Shown: piece by piece, positions 22,139 through 31,063 of the stretch | Position numbering within the stretch: position 1 is the first letter of the stretch | How the letters are laid out: every line of letters begins with the position of its first letter | Assembly (NCBI GenBank): GCA_016758965.1 | Contig: JAEPRB010000327.1 | Span: 1-37,706 of the forward strand | DNA from: Circinella minor | Lineage: Eukaryota > Mucoromycota > Mucoromycetes > Mucorales > Lichtheimiaceae | Reading direction: 5' to 3' | Length of the DNA: 37,706 nt | The notes under the pieces: generated by a model | Databases searched by the model: none | Told to the model about the DNA's origin: nothing | Seen by the model: only the letters and a program-made list of their open reading frames with translations | Made by a program: the position numbers and the translations under genes

Positions 22139-22497
22139 CTGAATTCAATTAGCTCAATTTCAAACTCAGTTGAATTAGTAAAATTTTGTGAAAAAGCCAT
22201 TTTTAATATTTTGTTCAAAACTCTAGGTCATAATATTTTACTTTTCGGTTGATATATTGATTTTTATTCTCTTTATAAATATGTCACAAAAATTGCAAAT
22301 TAACTTGTTATATAAAATTTAAAAGAAAAACAGAAAAAAAATTTTCATTTTTGATGTTTTCTAAAATATCAAAATCAAGTAAACCTAAACTGAACAAATA
22401 GCTCATTCGGCAGAGCGTTAGACTATCAATGGGAATGTCCTGGTTCGAATCCAGGCGTCGGCATCTACTGATTTTTTTCTCATTTCTGACATTGTTT
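22139..22497 (+). repeat. Repeat with internal tRNA-like domain, copy B
   Basis: Homologous to 7590-7950 (opposite strand) over the 5' block, the tRNA-like domain (22392-22462) and the tail (CTGATTTTTTTCTCATTTC then TGACATTG). The tRNA-like part has a perfect D-stem (GCTC/GAGC) and T-arm (CCTGG-TTCGAAT-CCAGG), but the acceptor and 3' anticodon stem do not pair. Both copies share GCGTTAG..CAATG.GAA, so the odd anticodon arm is a family trait and not decay of one copy. Confidence 0.65.
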
Positions 22498-22859
22498 AGT
22501 AAAAAATTATTATTTATAAAATTTTCAAATTTAAATAAAAATATATTAGATTTGATAATTATTTCCATCCTTAAGGTATTATTATGGTACTTTTACTATT
22601 TTTTATTTTTTTATTTATTTTAAGTTAATATTTCTTCTGTACTTTTAAGTAATAGATATAAACCTAAAAATTATTTTAAATATGTATTAGATTATAGTAC
22701 TTATTATTTTATATAATATTTTATCAATTAGGTATATTTATTACTTATAATTTTAATCTTAAATTTTTTCTTTACATTATAACTTATCTATCATTTCTTG
22801 TATTAATATGTATAATATCAATGTTATATACACAATGGCTAGATCCTAGTGTTCTTCAT
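22498..22859. other. AT-rich gene-free stretch
   Basis: Poly-A/T and short TA repeats only. No gene supported. Confidence 0.5.
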
Positions 22860-22976
22860 GGATCGGATCGGATCGGATCGGGTAATAGGGCTATCTGCAT
22901 CCGCATCTGCAAATGTGGATACAGATGTGGATGCGGATGCTGCGGATGCGGATCGGATAGCGGATAATATGTAGTG
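22860..22976. repeat. GATCG and GCGGAT simple-repeat patch
   Basis: About four tandem GATCG units are followed by interrupted hexamer repeats of the types GCATCC/GCATCT and GCGGAT/GTGGAT. The first part is inverted relative to the second, so the patch can fold on itself. It is clearly more GC-rich than its surroundings. Confidence 0.75.
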
Positions 22977-23566
22977 AGTAGCAAGATGTTAAAGAAGATG
23001 GTAAAATTTTTTTTATTTGAAAGTAATTACGATTAAGATAGTAAATGCGTATGTCACAGTATAGTTATGCGTTGCCAAGAAAAAACAAGTTAAAGATGCA
23101 AAAAAATAAGTAATGGCGAGTAAATGAATAATATGAACGAATACAATCAGTTTCATTTTATATTGATTGTCAAAGCAGTGCTTTATTTTATTCCTACAGT
23201 TAGCCGATAATCTAGATAAAAGTCCGCATTGATCAAGGTACAGCATATAAAGTAAACAATATTTTGCCGAAAATGATATATGAGTATAAGTTTTATTATG
23301 ATAAAAAAATTACTGGTAATGAAAAGCATTGATAAAAATAATAAAAAAAAAGTAAAGTGGGAAAGGGAAAAAGGAAAGTTAAAGAAGTAGACAGCAAAAG
23401 GAAATTAGGAGTGCAGAAGAAAAAGGTGACTCTGTGTATAAAAAAAATGGGGAATGAAGAGAAGAGAAAAGAAAAGAGAGGGTAGAGTATATATATATAT
23501 TTATATATAAATATATACGCGTGTATTATTTATATGTCGGGTTAAATTATAAGTGAATTTTTTTTT
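22977..23566. other. Low-complexity stretch before hAT remnant
   Basis: Purine-rich plus strand (AAAAG/GAAAAG runs) and a TATA/ATAT repeat at about 23488-23515. A 77-codon minus-strand ORF at 23013-23246 is hydrophobic and unrecognised. No gene supported. Confidence 0.4.
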
Positions 23567-23800
23567 TTATATTTCTTCCAACGTCTCTTCAATGAGTTGC
23601 TCTTCCAAGTTCCATTCAACTGTTTCCGAATCGGCTGCTTTATCATTATTATTTTTTATTTTTTCTTGTTTTAGCTCTTCTTCAAAAGCATCATTAAATT
23701 CACCACTATAACCAGCCTTAAATCGAACCCATGAATCAATTAGGACAGATTCCTTCAAAGCATTGGGCTCCAATCTGTTTCGTTGATGAATAAACAATAT
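23567..23800 (-). pseudogene. Last exon of the hAT transposase gene
   Basis: Opens after an acceptor TTTTAG (23801-23806) and ends at 23567. The start reads ILFIHQRNRLEPNALKESV, then LIDSWVRFK, the usual RNRL..W end of the hAT dimerisation region, followed by an acidic tail. The rest of the gene is at 34549-35580 on the same strand; the 10.5-kb CACTA-like element lies in the intron between, its left end only about 12 bp from this acceptor. Confidence 0.6.
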
Positions 23801-23814
23801 CTAAAATATTTATT

Positions 23815-23854
23815 CACCATGGGAAGCTACCTCAGTTACCTCAGTTACCTCAGG
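23815..23854 (+). repeat. CACTA-like left TIR
   Basis: Starts CACCATGGGAAGCTACCTCA and has three tandem TACCTCAG units. It differs from the right TIR at two positions (C/T at base 13, G/T at base 21). Confidence 0.93.
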
Positions 23855-24393
23855 ATGTAATTTAAGACCAGCGCTGAGGATTTTCTCTTTTTGGCAAATT
23901 GTGTATCCAAATATAATCCCAAATATAACCTAGCATCAATTCATCATAGTTTCAATATTTATTTATAGATATATGGTTTTTGTTATTTTATTATTATTAT
24001 TAAATAGTGGTAAAAAAATTTATTGATCATTGTTTCTCGGATGGCGGTTGCGGGGTGGTTGTGAAGATGATGAAGGAGAAGCTAAACGCTTTCTCGCTCT
24101 CGTTACTTGTTGAGGTGGGGGAGAAGTGGGATCGGGAGTAGAGATGAAGGAAACAGACAAAGTTGGTTGTAGTTGTGGTTGTGGTGGAGGCATTTGTTGT
24201 TGATATGAAGATGAAGATGAAGACGAAGGCATTGGTGTTGGTGTTGACGATGTGTAAGATGGGGGAAGACTTGGGCTAGTATATTATGCGTTAATTCATC
24301 TTAATATGGTATATATGTTGTTGTCAAAATTCGTTCTCATAATAAAATTACCTTTGTTCGTCAGTGACGGTGTCAGTGCTGTCCATAACAAGA

Positions 24394-24521
24394 CTGGTCC
24401 TATAAAATAATATCTTATTAAAATTACATAGTTTAACATAATATAATACATAGCTTACATTGAAGAAGAGGATTCTTGGTGACGTAGTGTTGCTTGACTA
24501 TTTTGGCGAGATAAACCCATA
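24394..24521. other. Duplicated contig end, copy 1
   Basis: 128 bp, identical to 24532-24658 except for one A in a homopolymer (five versus four A). It ends exactly at the TA that is the target site of the Tc1-like element, immediately before the N run. This is best explained as two contigs that overlap but were joined with a gap. Confidence 0.85.
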
Positions 24522-24531
24522 NNNNNNNNNN
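24522..24531. other. Assembly gap (10 N)
   Basis: Ten N bases flanked on both sides by the same ~127-bp sequence. Confidence 0.99.
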
Positions 24532-24658
24532 TGGTCCTATAAAATAATATCTTATTAAAATTACATAGTTTAACATAATATAATACATAGCTTACATTGA
24601 AGAAGAGGATTCTTGGTGACGTAGTGTTGCTTGACTATTTTGGCGAGATAAACCCATA

Positions 24659-26384
24659 CAGTGCTCACGGTACCAATTTGCGTGATGTTAAATGTTTTTG
24701 CGTACTTTTAATTATCAATTTACGTAAAATTGATTGGTTAATTCGCGTTGAGTAAAAATTCAAATTGCGCTACCAAGAATCTCAATTCACGGAAAATAAG
24801 TATATCAAATTGCGTTTTTATTTAAGTTAGCATAATTTTTTTAAATGTGAAAGCTCATACAGAGAGTTCTTTTAAGCAATCTTCAAATACGTTAACAGAA
24901 TGCTGTGCAAAATTGTACAAATGCTTTTGGGGAACTTGGTCGCATGCCTCTGAAATTCTTGTTTTCAGATCTTCTGTATTCCCAAACTGACTACGTCTTA
25001 CCTTCCCTTTAACAATTGCCCAGAATTGTTCAATGGGGTTAAGCTCAGGGGAATAAGGTGGAAGATACACGCATTTGTAACCTCTATTTTCAATTAATTG
25101 GTTAAGTTCCCTATTTTTTCCATGAATAGGCGAATTATCCATGATCATATAAAATCCCTTAAATTGAGGATATTTGTCCATCTCATCCATGGTTTTTTTA
25201 ATGAAGTTTGTATAGTGACCTGCATTTGTTCCGCCTTGGGTTTTGCTTGTGACAGCAGTCGTCTTTCGTTTCTTAGCTCCAGCAACTTTAATTCTTTTGG
25301 GTGTCAAAGGCACACGGATTTCTATATTTACCACCCCAAGAACACAGATTGCGCCAAGAATGGTATGGCTAACTGCTCTAACTGAAGGTGTCGTAACAAT
25401 TGCTGGAGTACCTCGAGCAGATCTTGCTGTAGGTGGCTTCATATTAATATCGAATCCACTTTCATCAATAAAAATACAATTTTTCATATAATCCATATCA
25501 GTTTTTGACCATTTTTCAACCCATTCACGTCTCTCTATAATTTTGGCATTTTGATTTCTGGCAACTGGATGGTGAGTAACTTTTTTGATACTTAAGTTAC
25601 ATTCAGTTGAGATGAATTTTCCAACGACAGTTTCTTTCAGGCTAAAGCCTTCAAAGCTCTTAGTGAGTTCATCAACGGCATCAGAAACTCGAGCATGTGG
25701 ATATTCGTCAAAAAACTGTATAAGATGCTCTTTGTGTTCCTCTCGAAGCTGACTTTTTTTAGTGTTGGTTTTATTGGTACGCTTTTCGTATATATTCCAA
25801 TCAGGGTCTTCCCTAAATTTCTTGGCCCAATCTTGTCCTGTACGCACATTGATTGCAGCTTTTCTAGCTGCGGCAGCAGCACTAAGAAGCTTAATCTTCA
25901 AATAATAAACGAATAAAGTTTTTTGACTATCAGAGTAATCAGCATACTTGTTTCCATCCTTATTAGTTTTCTGTATGTCCCTTTCTATGTCTTCCATTCG
26001 TTGGGTAACTTCTGGATCACTCATGTCGAAATCTGGGGGTTGATTCCCAGAATATTAAGTGAAGTTACTCAACTTCTCAGTGTTGTAAGGATTGACATTC
26101 TCCTCCCAGTCCATTGCTTCGTTCCCATTTTCGTCAAAAATGTCTCCCTGACCATTCTCGAATAATATTTTTCCAGTAATTGAGTACATAATAAAAGTTT
26201 TATAGAAGAAAAAAAAATGACAACTAACGCAATTTTAGGTACAAGTTCACCGCAAAATGGGAATTTTAATGACGCAAAATGATTTGACACTGAGCGCAAA
26301 TTGACCAATTAAATTAACGCAAAATGAGATACTGGAAGACCACAAAAATATTTAAAGTCGCGCAAATTGGTACCGTGAGCACTG
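24659..26384 (-). mobile_element. Tc1/mariner-like transposon, complete, 1726 bp
   Basis: Perfect 24-bp TIRs (24659-24682 and 26361-26384, starting CAGTGCTCACGGTACC) are flanked by TA on both sides (24657-24658 and 26385-26386). Subterminal regions are full of GCAAATT/GCAAAAT-type motifs on both sides. It holds one intact transposase ORF. It sits in an exon of the CACTA accessory gene and is transcribed in the same direction. Perfect TIRs and an open ORF suggest recent insertion. Confidence 0.95.
24855..26024 (-). CDS. Tc1/mariner-like DDE_3-type transposase, intact, 389 aa
   Basis: A single exon from ATG 26024 to the stop at 24855. The N-terminal half is a helix-turn-helix type region (AAAARKAAINVRTGQDWAKK near residues 49-69). 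The DDE_3 catalytic core follows: D187 in IFIDESGFD, D296 in MIMDNSPIHG and E332 in SPELNPIEQFW, with 35 residues between the last two. These residues cut the element at its TIRs and join it to a TA target. The internal PPYSPELNPIE motif is the family signature. It is enclosed by matching TIRs, and full length and intactness make it a plausible active source. Confidence 0.95.
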   Translation of the reverse strand: MSDPEVTQRMEDIERDIQKTNKDGNKYADYSDSQKTLFVYYLKIKLLSAAAAARKAAINVRTGQDWAKKFREDPDWNIYEKRTNKTNTKKSQLREEHKEHLIQFFDEYPHARVSDAVDELTKSFEGFSLKETVVGKFISTECNLSIKKVTHHPVARNQNAKIIERREWVEKWSKTDMDYMKNCIFIDESGFDINMKPPTARSARGTPAIVTTPSVRAVSHTILGAICVLGVVNIEIRVPLTPKRIKVAGAKKRKTTAVTSKTQGGTNAGHYTNFIKKTMDEMDKYPQFKGFYMIMDNSPIHGKNRELNQLIENRGYKCVYLPPYSPELNPIEQFWAIVKGKVRRSQFGNTEDLKTRISEACDQVPQKHLYNFAQHSVNVFEDCLKELSV

Positions 26385-27295
26385 TATTACCCCTATATAT
26401 TTCAATTAGTGATATTATTCATAAAACAGTATAGATTGTTTTACTTACAAAAGAGTGCTTGCACCAGTAGAGGATCTACTGCCTCCCTTTTTTTTATCAA
26501 TAATAAATATAATTAATAAATGTATTACAAGGTTATCATTAGTATCATAAAAATATATAAATTTACCCTTTAATAGAATTGTAGACGGAATGGATAAAAT
26601 AGTCGGCTATCCAGTGTTTTTCGCATCTACCAATCCAAACTTTGTACATGCGGGCAATGTTAGTTTCGAATTTGCTGACTTCGATAGTCTTGATTGCTGT
26701 CAGGATAGAACCATATTTTACAAATGCTCTTGGGTTCTTATCCCACGCATCTTCTAAAGCTTGTCTGTGGGTTCTTGATTCTTGCAAGAATGCCTCATTC
26801 ATGGAATCAAGATCATCTTCTAAAATTCTTACTTCCTCACGTAAAAAGACAATGGTGTCATTTTTGATGCTGTAAATTTTGGCTTAGCAATGATATCAGC
26901 ATCGCCAAACTCTCTTGCAGCATCAGGAAGTTGGTACATCTGTGCCACCATTCCCTTTCCTCTTCTGCTTTGTTCTCAGCCTCTATTTGTTGGTATTGTG
27001 CCAAGGAAATAGACTCTTGAGGCTGAAGCTGAACATCTTGTTGAGGCTGCTGCTGTTGTTGTTGTTGCTGATGTGCGTTAGTGTGGGGCTGATAATGGGG
27101 CTGCTGAGGCTGATGTTGTTGCTGAGCGGCAGGCTGCGAAATTGAATAACCAGCTACAGGATGAGGACCTACATTATTTTCAATGTTAGTTAGTCGAGTT
27201 TCGATACTAATGACTCTAGTACGAATGTCCCAAAGAATATTGTAAATATCTTGATTGGGATTGTGTGATGGAAATGGATAATCGGAAGGATTCAT

Positions 27296-27490
27296 TTTAA
27301 AAAAAGTAAAATGATTGTAAAAAAAAAGAAAAGGAAAAAAAAGAAAAGAAAAATGAGGCGTGTTACCTACTGCAGTCTGAGATTTCAACACGTTTCACAC
27401 AGCCTTGCTGACACTTTCTTCAATTTGCTATAAAAGCTGGATCACCAAGTCATCATTGCTTCATTATCCACTACTTTATTTTTTTTTACC
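27296..27490. promoter_or_regulatory. Shared promoter region of two divergent CACTA genes
   Basis: 195 bp separate the accessory ATG (27295, minus) from the tnp2-like ATG (27491, plus). A TATA-box-like TATAAAAG at 27429-27436 lies 55-62 bp before the plus-strand ATG. No clear TATA element was seen for the minus gene. Start sites are not proven. Confidence 0.4.
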
Positions 27491-27931
27491 ATGCCTCAAT
27501 TATACACGAAAAGATGGCCACATTGTTCCCTTCCAAAGAAGCAAGCTGAATTTGATGCTCATGTTATCTAGTGTGGTATATTAGATTAATATCGGTAATC
27601 ATATACTTACTTTAAATACTTACCTTCTTAAAATATGGCTTTATATATAGAACAACGTCGTAGAAGTTATTCAGTGATAACACAAAGACATACAAGTGTT
27701 TCTAACAGCCAGCCCTCAATTGATGATTACATGGATACCACTGAGTATGATTACGGTGGCCCGGAACAGCCCTATATTGGTGAAGAAGTCAGGAATAATG
27801 GTAATCAAAGTAATGAGGAAGCCGTTATCCACAAAGAAATAATGGATGAGGATGTCGATAGTGCAACTCCTACTGCTGTCAAACAAGAAGATAACGATGG
27901 GACCACTTTTACTTTATACACTCAAGTGTGA

Positions 27932-28357
27932 ATGCTTCATAACACGTGATCCAGTAGTTGTGTAACCATGAAATTTTATATACAAGAACTAAAGAAACAG
28001 GGCTTTCTACTGTTATATTACGTACTACTATACCATATATAGATCGTGAGAAAAAAGCCAAAATAAATTAGTAATATTTTTTTAAAAAAAAATTAGAAAT
28101 ATTAAGTACTATAAAGCTATATAACTTTAACTATATAAATAATAAAATTAATATGCATCATGTATAAAATGCAAAAGTAAATAAATATTGTAAGCAAAAA
28201 GTTTTCATAGTAGTAAATTATATAATTCTGAAATTAATATTATTCTTTTACATGTAAAAAAAAAAAAACTGACTCAGGGTTCTGACTCAGGACTATATAT
28301 ATCAAATTTAACAAGCTTTTATTGGATAAAAATTACACCATTATCTCAAGAAAAAAG
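27932..28357. other. Stretch between tnp2 exon 2 and ISXO2 gene
   Basis: No gene seen. AT-rich, with a direct repeat CTGACTCAGG(G) at 28270-28293. The left end of the ISXO2 insertion should lie here, but no inverted repeat partner was found. Confidence 0.35.
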
Positions 28358-28365
28358 TATAAAAG
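28358..28365 (+). promoter_or_regulatory. TATA-box-like element of ISXO2 copy 2
   Basis: TATAAAAG lies 76-83 bp before the ATG at 28441, followed by a pyrimidine-rich leader. Supported by position and consensus only. Confidence 0.35.
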
Positions 28366-28440
28366 CAAGAGATGTTTTATATTTTATACTTTACTTTTTA
28401 TTTTACCTACTCTTTTTTTATCTAAAAAAAACCTTTAATA

Positions 28441-29958
28441 ATGGCTCCTACTGGTATTGCAACTCTTCCAAGTTTAGCTGAAATTGTTAGCTTAACACGT
28501 GATTTTGATACTACCCTTCAGTAAGTTGTTTTGATTTTTTTTAATATAATATAATAGTTCAAGAGGTAAATATTAACTTTTATATAAAAGTTATCTTAGA
28601 GAGCATGGGATTTTCTATGAAGAAATGCAGTGCCGAAATGGAACTATAATGAACCTTAATCATTTTTCACGTGATGGTCTTATGTGGCAATGTCCTTCAG
28701 TATCTTGTGGTTGTACTCCTGGTAGTGGTCGTCAACGTTTATCTGTACTTACTGGTTCTTTTTTTGCACGTTGTAATGTACCATTAAATGAAGTACTACA
28801 AGTATTATGGGGGATTCTCCACCGTTTTAGTAATGAAAGTATTACTTCTTTTACCCGCTCTTCTGGTTTAACTATACAACGTCTTATCAGAGATTTTCAT
28901 CTTCTTATTGAGGCTGATTTACATCATAATGATGTACAAATTGGTAAGTTTCTTTATTTATTTTATAAAAATAATATAGTATAGTATATTATTTATTTAT
29001 TTACATTACTTTTATTTATTAATAAACAGGAGGGTACGATCAAAATGGTGATCGTATCATTGTGGAAATTGATGAAAGTAAATTTGGCAAGCGTAAAAAC
29101 CATCGTGGACATCGAGTGGAAGGTGTTTGGGTACTTGGTGGTGTTGAAAAAACCAATGAACGGAAGACATTTTTAGCTGTTGTTCCTTGTCATAATGCTC
29201 GAACTTTAACTGCAGTTATTCGTCAGTTTATAAGACCTGGTAGTTTAATCTACTCAGATATTTGGAGGGCATATAATGGTTTATCAGATGAAGAAGGAAT
29301 GGATTGGGTACATCAAGTTGTAAATCATTCCATTGAGTTTATTACTGATGATGGAGTGCATACAAATACTATTGAAGGTAATATTTTATTTATAAGTTGT
29401 TTTATTTAGAGTATATACTTATAATTGGTTTTTTTTATTTAATAGGAACTTGGTCAGCCATTAAGAGACATATTGCTGCACGTCATAGAACTAAGTTGAT
29501 GATACCTTGGAAGTTGATTGAATTTATATGGCACCGAAAGCATACTAATGATTTATGGAAAGGACTATTAACTGCATTAAGTGAGATAGCTTTTAATACC
29601 TCAACTTCAGAAGATTTAACTTTAAGAGCTCCAATTTTTACTGATTTTAGTCATCTTGCTTCAGGTATTTACTTTATTTTATTTTATTTTGAAATTCTTT
29701 CAGATTTATTTTTCCTTTTTCTTTTTATTTATATTATATATATTTATAGATAGTAGTAGTAGTTCAGATGAAAGTATTGTTCCCCGTCACCGACATTATT
29801 CAGAGATCTCTGATTCTAGATCAGACTTTAGTAGTAGTAGTGATATAGAAGATGATGATAGTAGTTATGTTGATATAGAAGATAATAATGGTAGTGATAG
29901 TAATATAGAGGATAATAATAGTAGTGATAGTGATACTGATTATATTTTTGAAGAATAA
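28441..29958 (+). CDS. ISXO2-like (IS1595/Merlin-type) transposase, copy 2, five exons
   Basis: Exons 28441-28520, 28591-28943, 29030-29377, 29446-29664 and 29750-29958 sum to 1209 nt (402 codons plus TAA) with no internal stop; all introns are GT..AG. N-terminal zinc-ribbon-like Cys lie in QCRNG (C41) and WQCPSVSC. Catalytic residues are D159 (IIVEIDESKFGKR), D221 (LIYSDIWRAY) and E260 (HTNTIEGTW). The C-terminal tail is an acidic serine-rich repeat (DIEDNN..GSDSNIED). All four introns fall at the same positions and phases as in copy 1 (6028-7510) although the proteins differ widely. It lies inside the decayed tnp2 gene and is itself intact, so it came later or is under selection. Element termini were not found. 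Confidence 0.87.
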
Positions 29959-29995
29959 TTTTATTTTATTTTATTTTTTTCTTTTTTTCTTTATA

Positions 29996-30623
29996 CGGTG
30001 CATTCTGTCTTAAACCGTCAATTTTCGAAAATTGCAAATATTTTAAATCCCGTCGGACAATATTTTATCCACAGTTAAAGGTATTAAACCCTGTATTTAG
30101 CAATTGATAATATAATAATATAATGGTCAAAAATGTTTGAGCTACTTTTATTGTTTTAAATATTAAAAAAATTAAGAAAATAAAAAAAGAATAAATATAT
30201 ATATATATTATATAAAGAAAAACAAAAGAAGATTGGATATAAAAAAATTAAAAGATAAAAAAAGGAAGAAAAAGATATATATATTTTTTATTTGCTGACA
30301 AGTAGGTACTAACGGATAATTTATTACCCATACACTTTTGCTGTTACACACTGCTTTTGCCATCTCACCTCCCTCATAATCCCTATATCGAAATCTTGGC
30401 TTTACTTAGTAAAATGTCACATTCCGAAAAAACTTTGAAGGCTATGAACTCGATGAAAAATAAGTTTTTTTCAAAAACAAAACGAGCAATAGATTTAGAA
30501 TACAAAAATAAACATGTTCCATGTGCTAAAAAGTTGATTACTTGATGTCAAAAATATTTCATAGCGATCAAGTGTTTATGTCGGGATTCAAATTATTTTG
30601 ATGGTTTAAGACAGAATGCACCA
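29996..30623. mobile_element. TA-flanked MITE with 26-bp TIRs, 628 bp
   Basis: The TIRs 29996-30021 and 30598-30623 (GGTGCATTCTGTCTTAAACC core) match at 24 of 26 positions and are flanked by TA (29994-29995 and 30624-30625), as for Tc1/mariner elements. The interior is AT-rich. A 62-codon plus-strand ORF at 30357-30545 is basic and unrecognised. The TIRs differ from those of the Tc1-like element at 24659-26384, so a different family mobilised it. It starts 38 bp after the ISXO2 stop codon. Confidence 0.85.
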
Positions 30624-30625
30624 TA

Positions 30626-31063
30626 ATATATCTTACTTTATCTTTATCTTTCAAATATAAACTACTGTATGCATTTCTATTATATACTATAATTGTCTTT
30701 ATTATTACTACTTGTAATATGGTAAAATATTTAGCCACCAAAAAAACTCTATAAAGGGTACCGTTCGATAGCGGTTCGAAAACTGTTCTAAGATGACCTA
30801 ATAGCATTTGAGGGCTTAGCATAATAATATAATGTGTAAATGAGCAAAATGTGTATTTTTTTTATATATGATTTAGTATCTAAAAATAATTAAAAAACGT
30901 TAAGTCCATATTACGCATGTGATATACGTCGTACAAGTATACTAAAATATGCATTGGATAGAGTAGGATCTCAGCTTTCTAGTGCTATAATTTTTATAAA
31001 CCCAGATAGTAATCAGCAACCTGTAAGAGGTAATTTAGGTTGAGTGTATAAAGTTAGCTTTAA
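30626..31063. other. Stretch between MITE and resumed tnp2 exon
   Basis: No gene supported. The right end of the ISXO2-bearing insertion and the lost tnp2 exon junction should lie here; neither is evident. Confidence 0.35.

Larger units (their letters stand above)
24020..27295 (-). pseudogene. CACTA-like accessory gene (TnpA-position), split by Tc1-like element
   Basis: ATG at 27295 (MNPSDYPFPSHNPNQDIYNI), then a helical stretch (VISIETRLTNIENNV) and a Gln-rich linker. A second frame then reads MVAQMYQLPDAAREFGDAD, and a third carries VFLREEVRILEDDLDSMNEA and YKVWIGRCEKHWIADYFIHS (to 26563), so two small indels have shifted the frame (one in the A-run near 26860). A GT..AG intron follows, then a short Ser/Thr exon near 26450, then an intron ending TATATAG at 26393. 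The next exon is cut by the Tc1-like element 8 bases in and resumes at 24656 (GLSRQNSQATLRHQESSSS). Two more introns lead to the Pro/Ser-rich basic C-terminus ending NRHPRNNDQ at 24020. No family recognised; by position it is the usual second CACTA gene, which binds subterminal repeats. Confidence 0.5.

Noticed and set aside
22392..22462. Functional tRNA gene on the plus strand
   Set aside because: Good D- and T-arms but no acceptor pairing, and the anticodon 3' stem is wrong; it is part of the same repeat.
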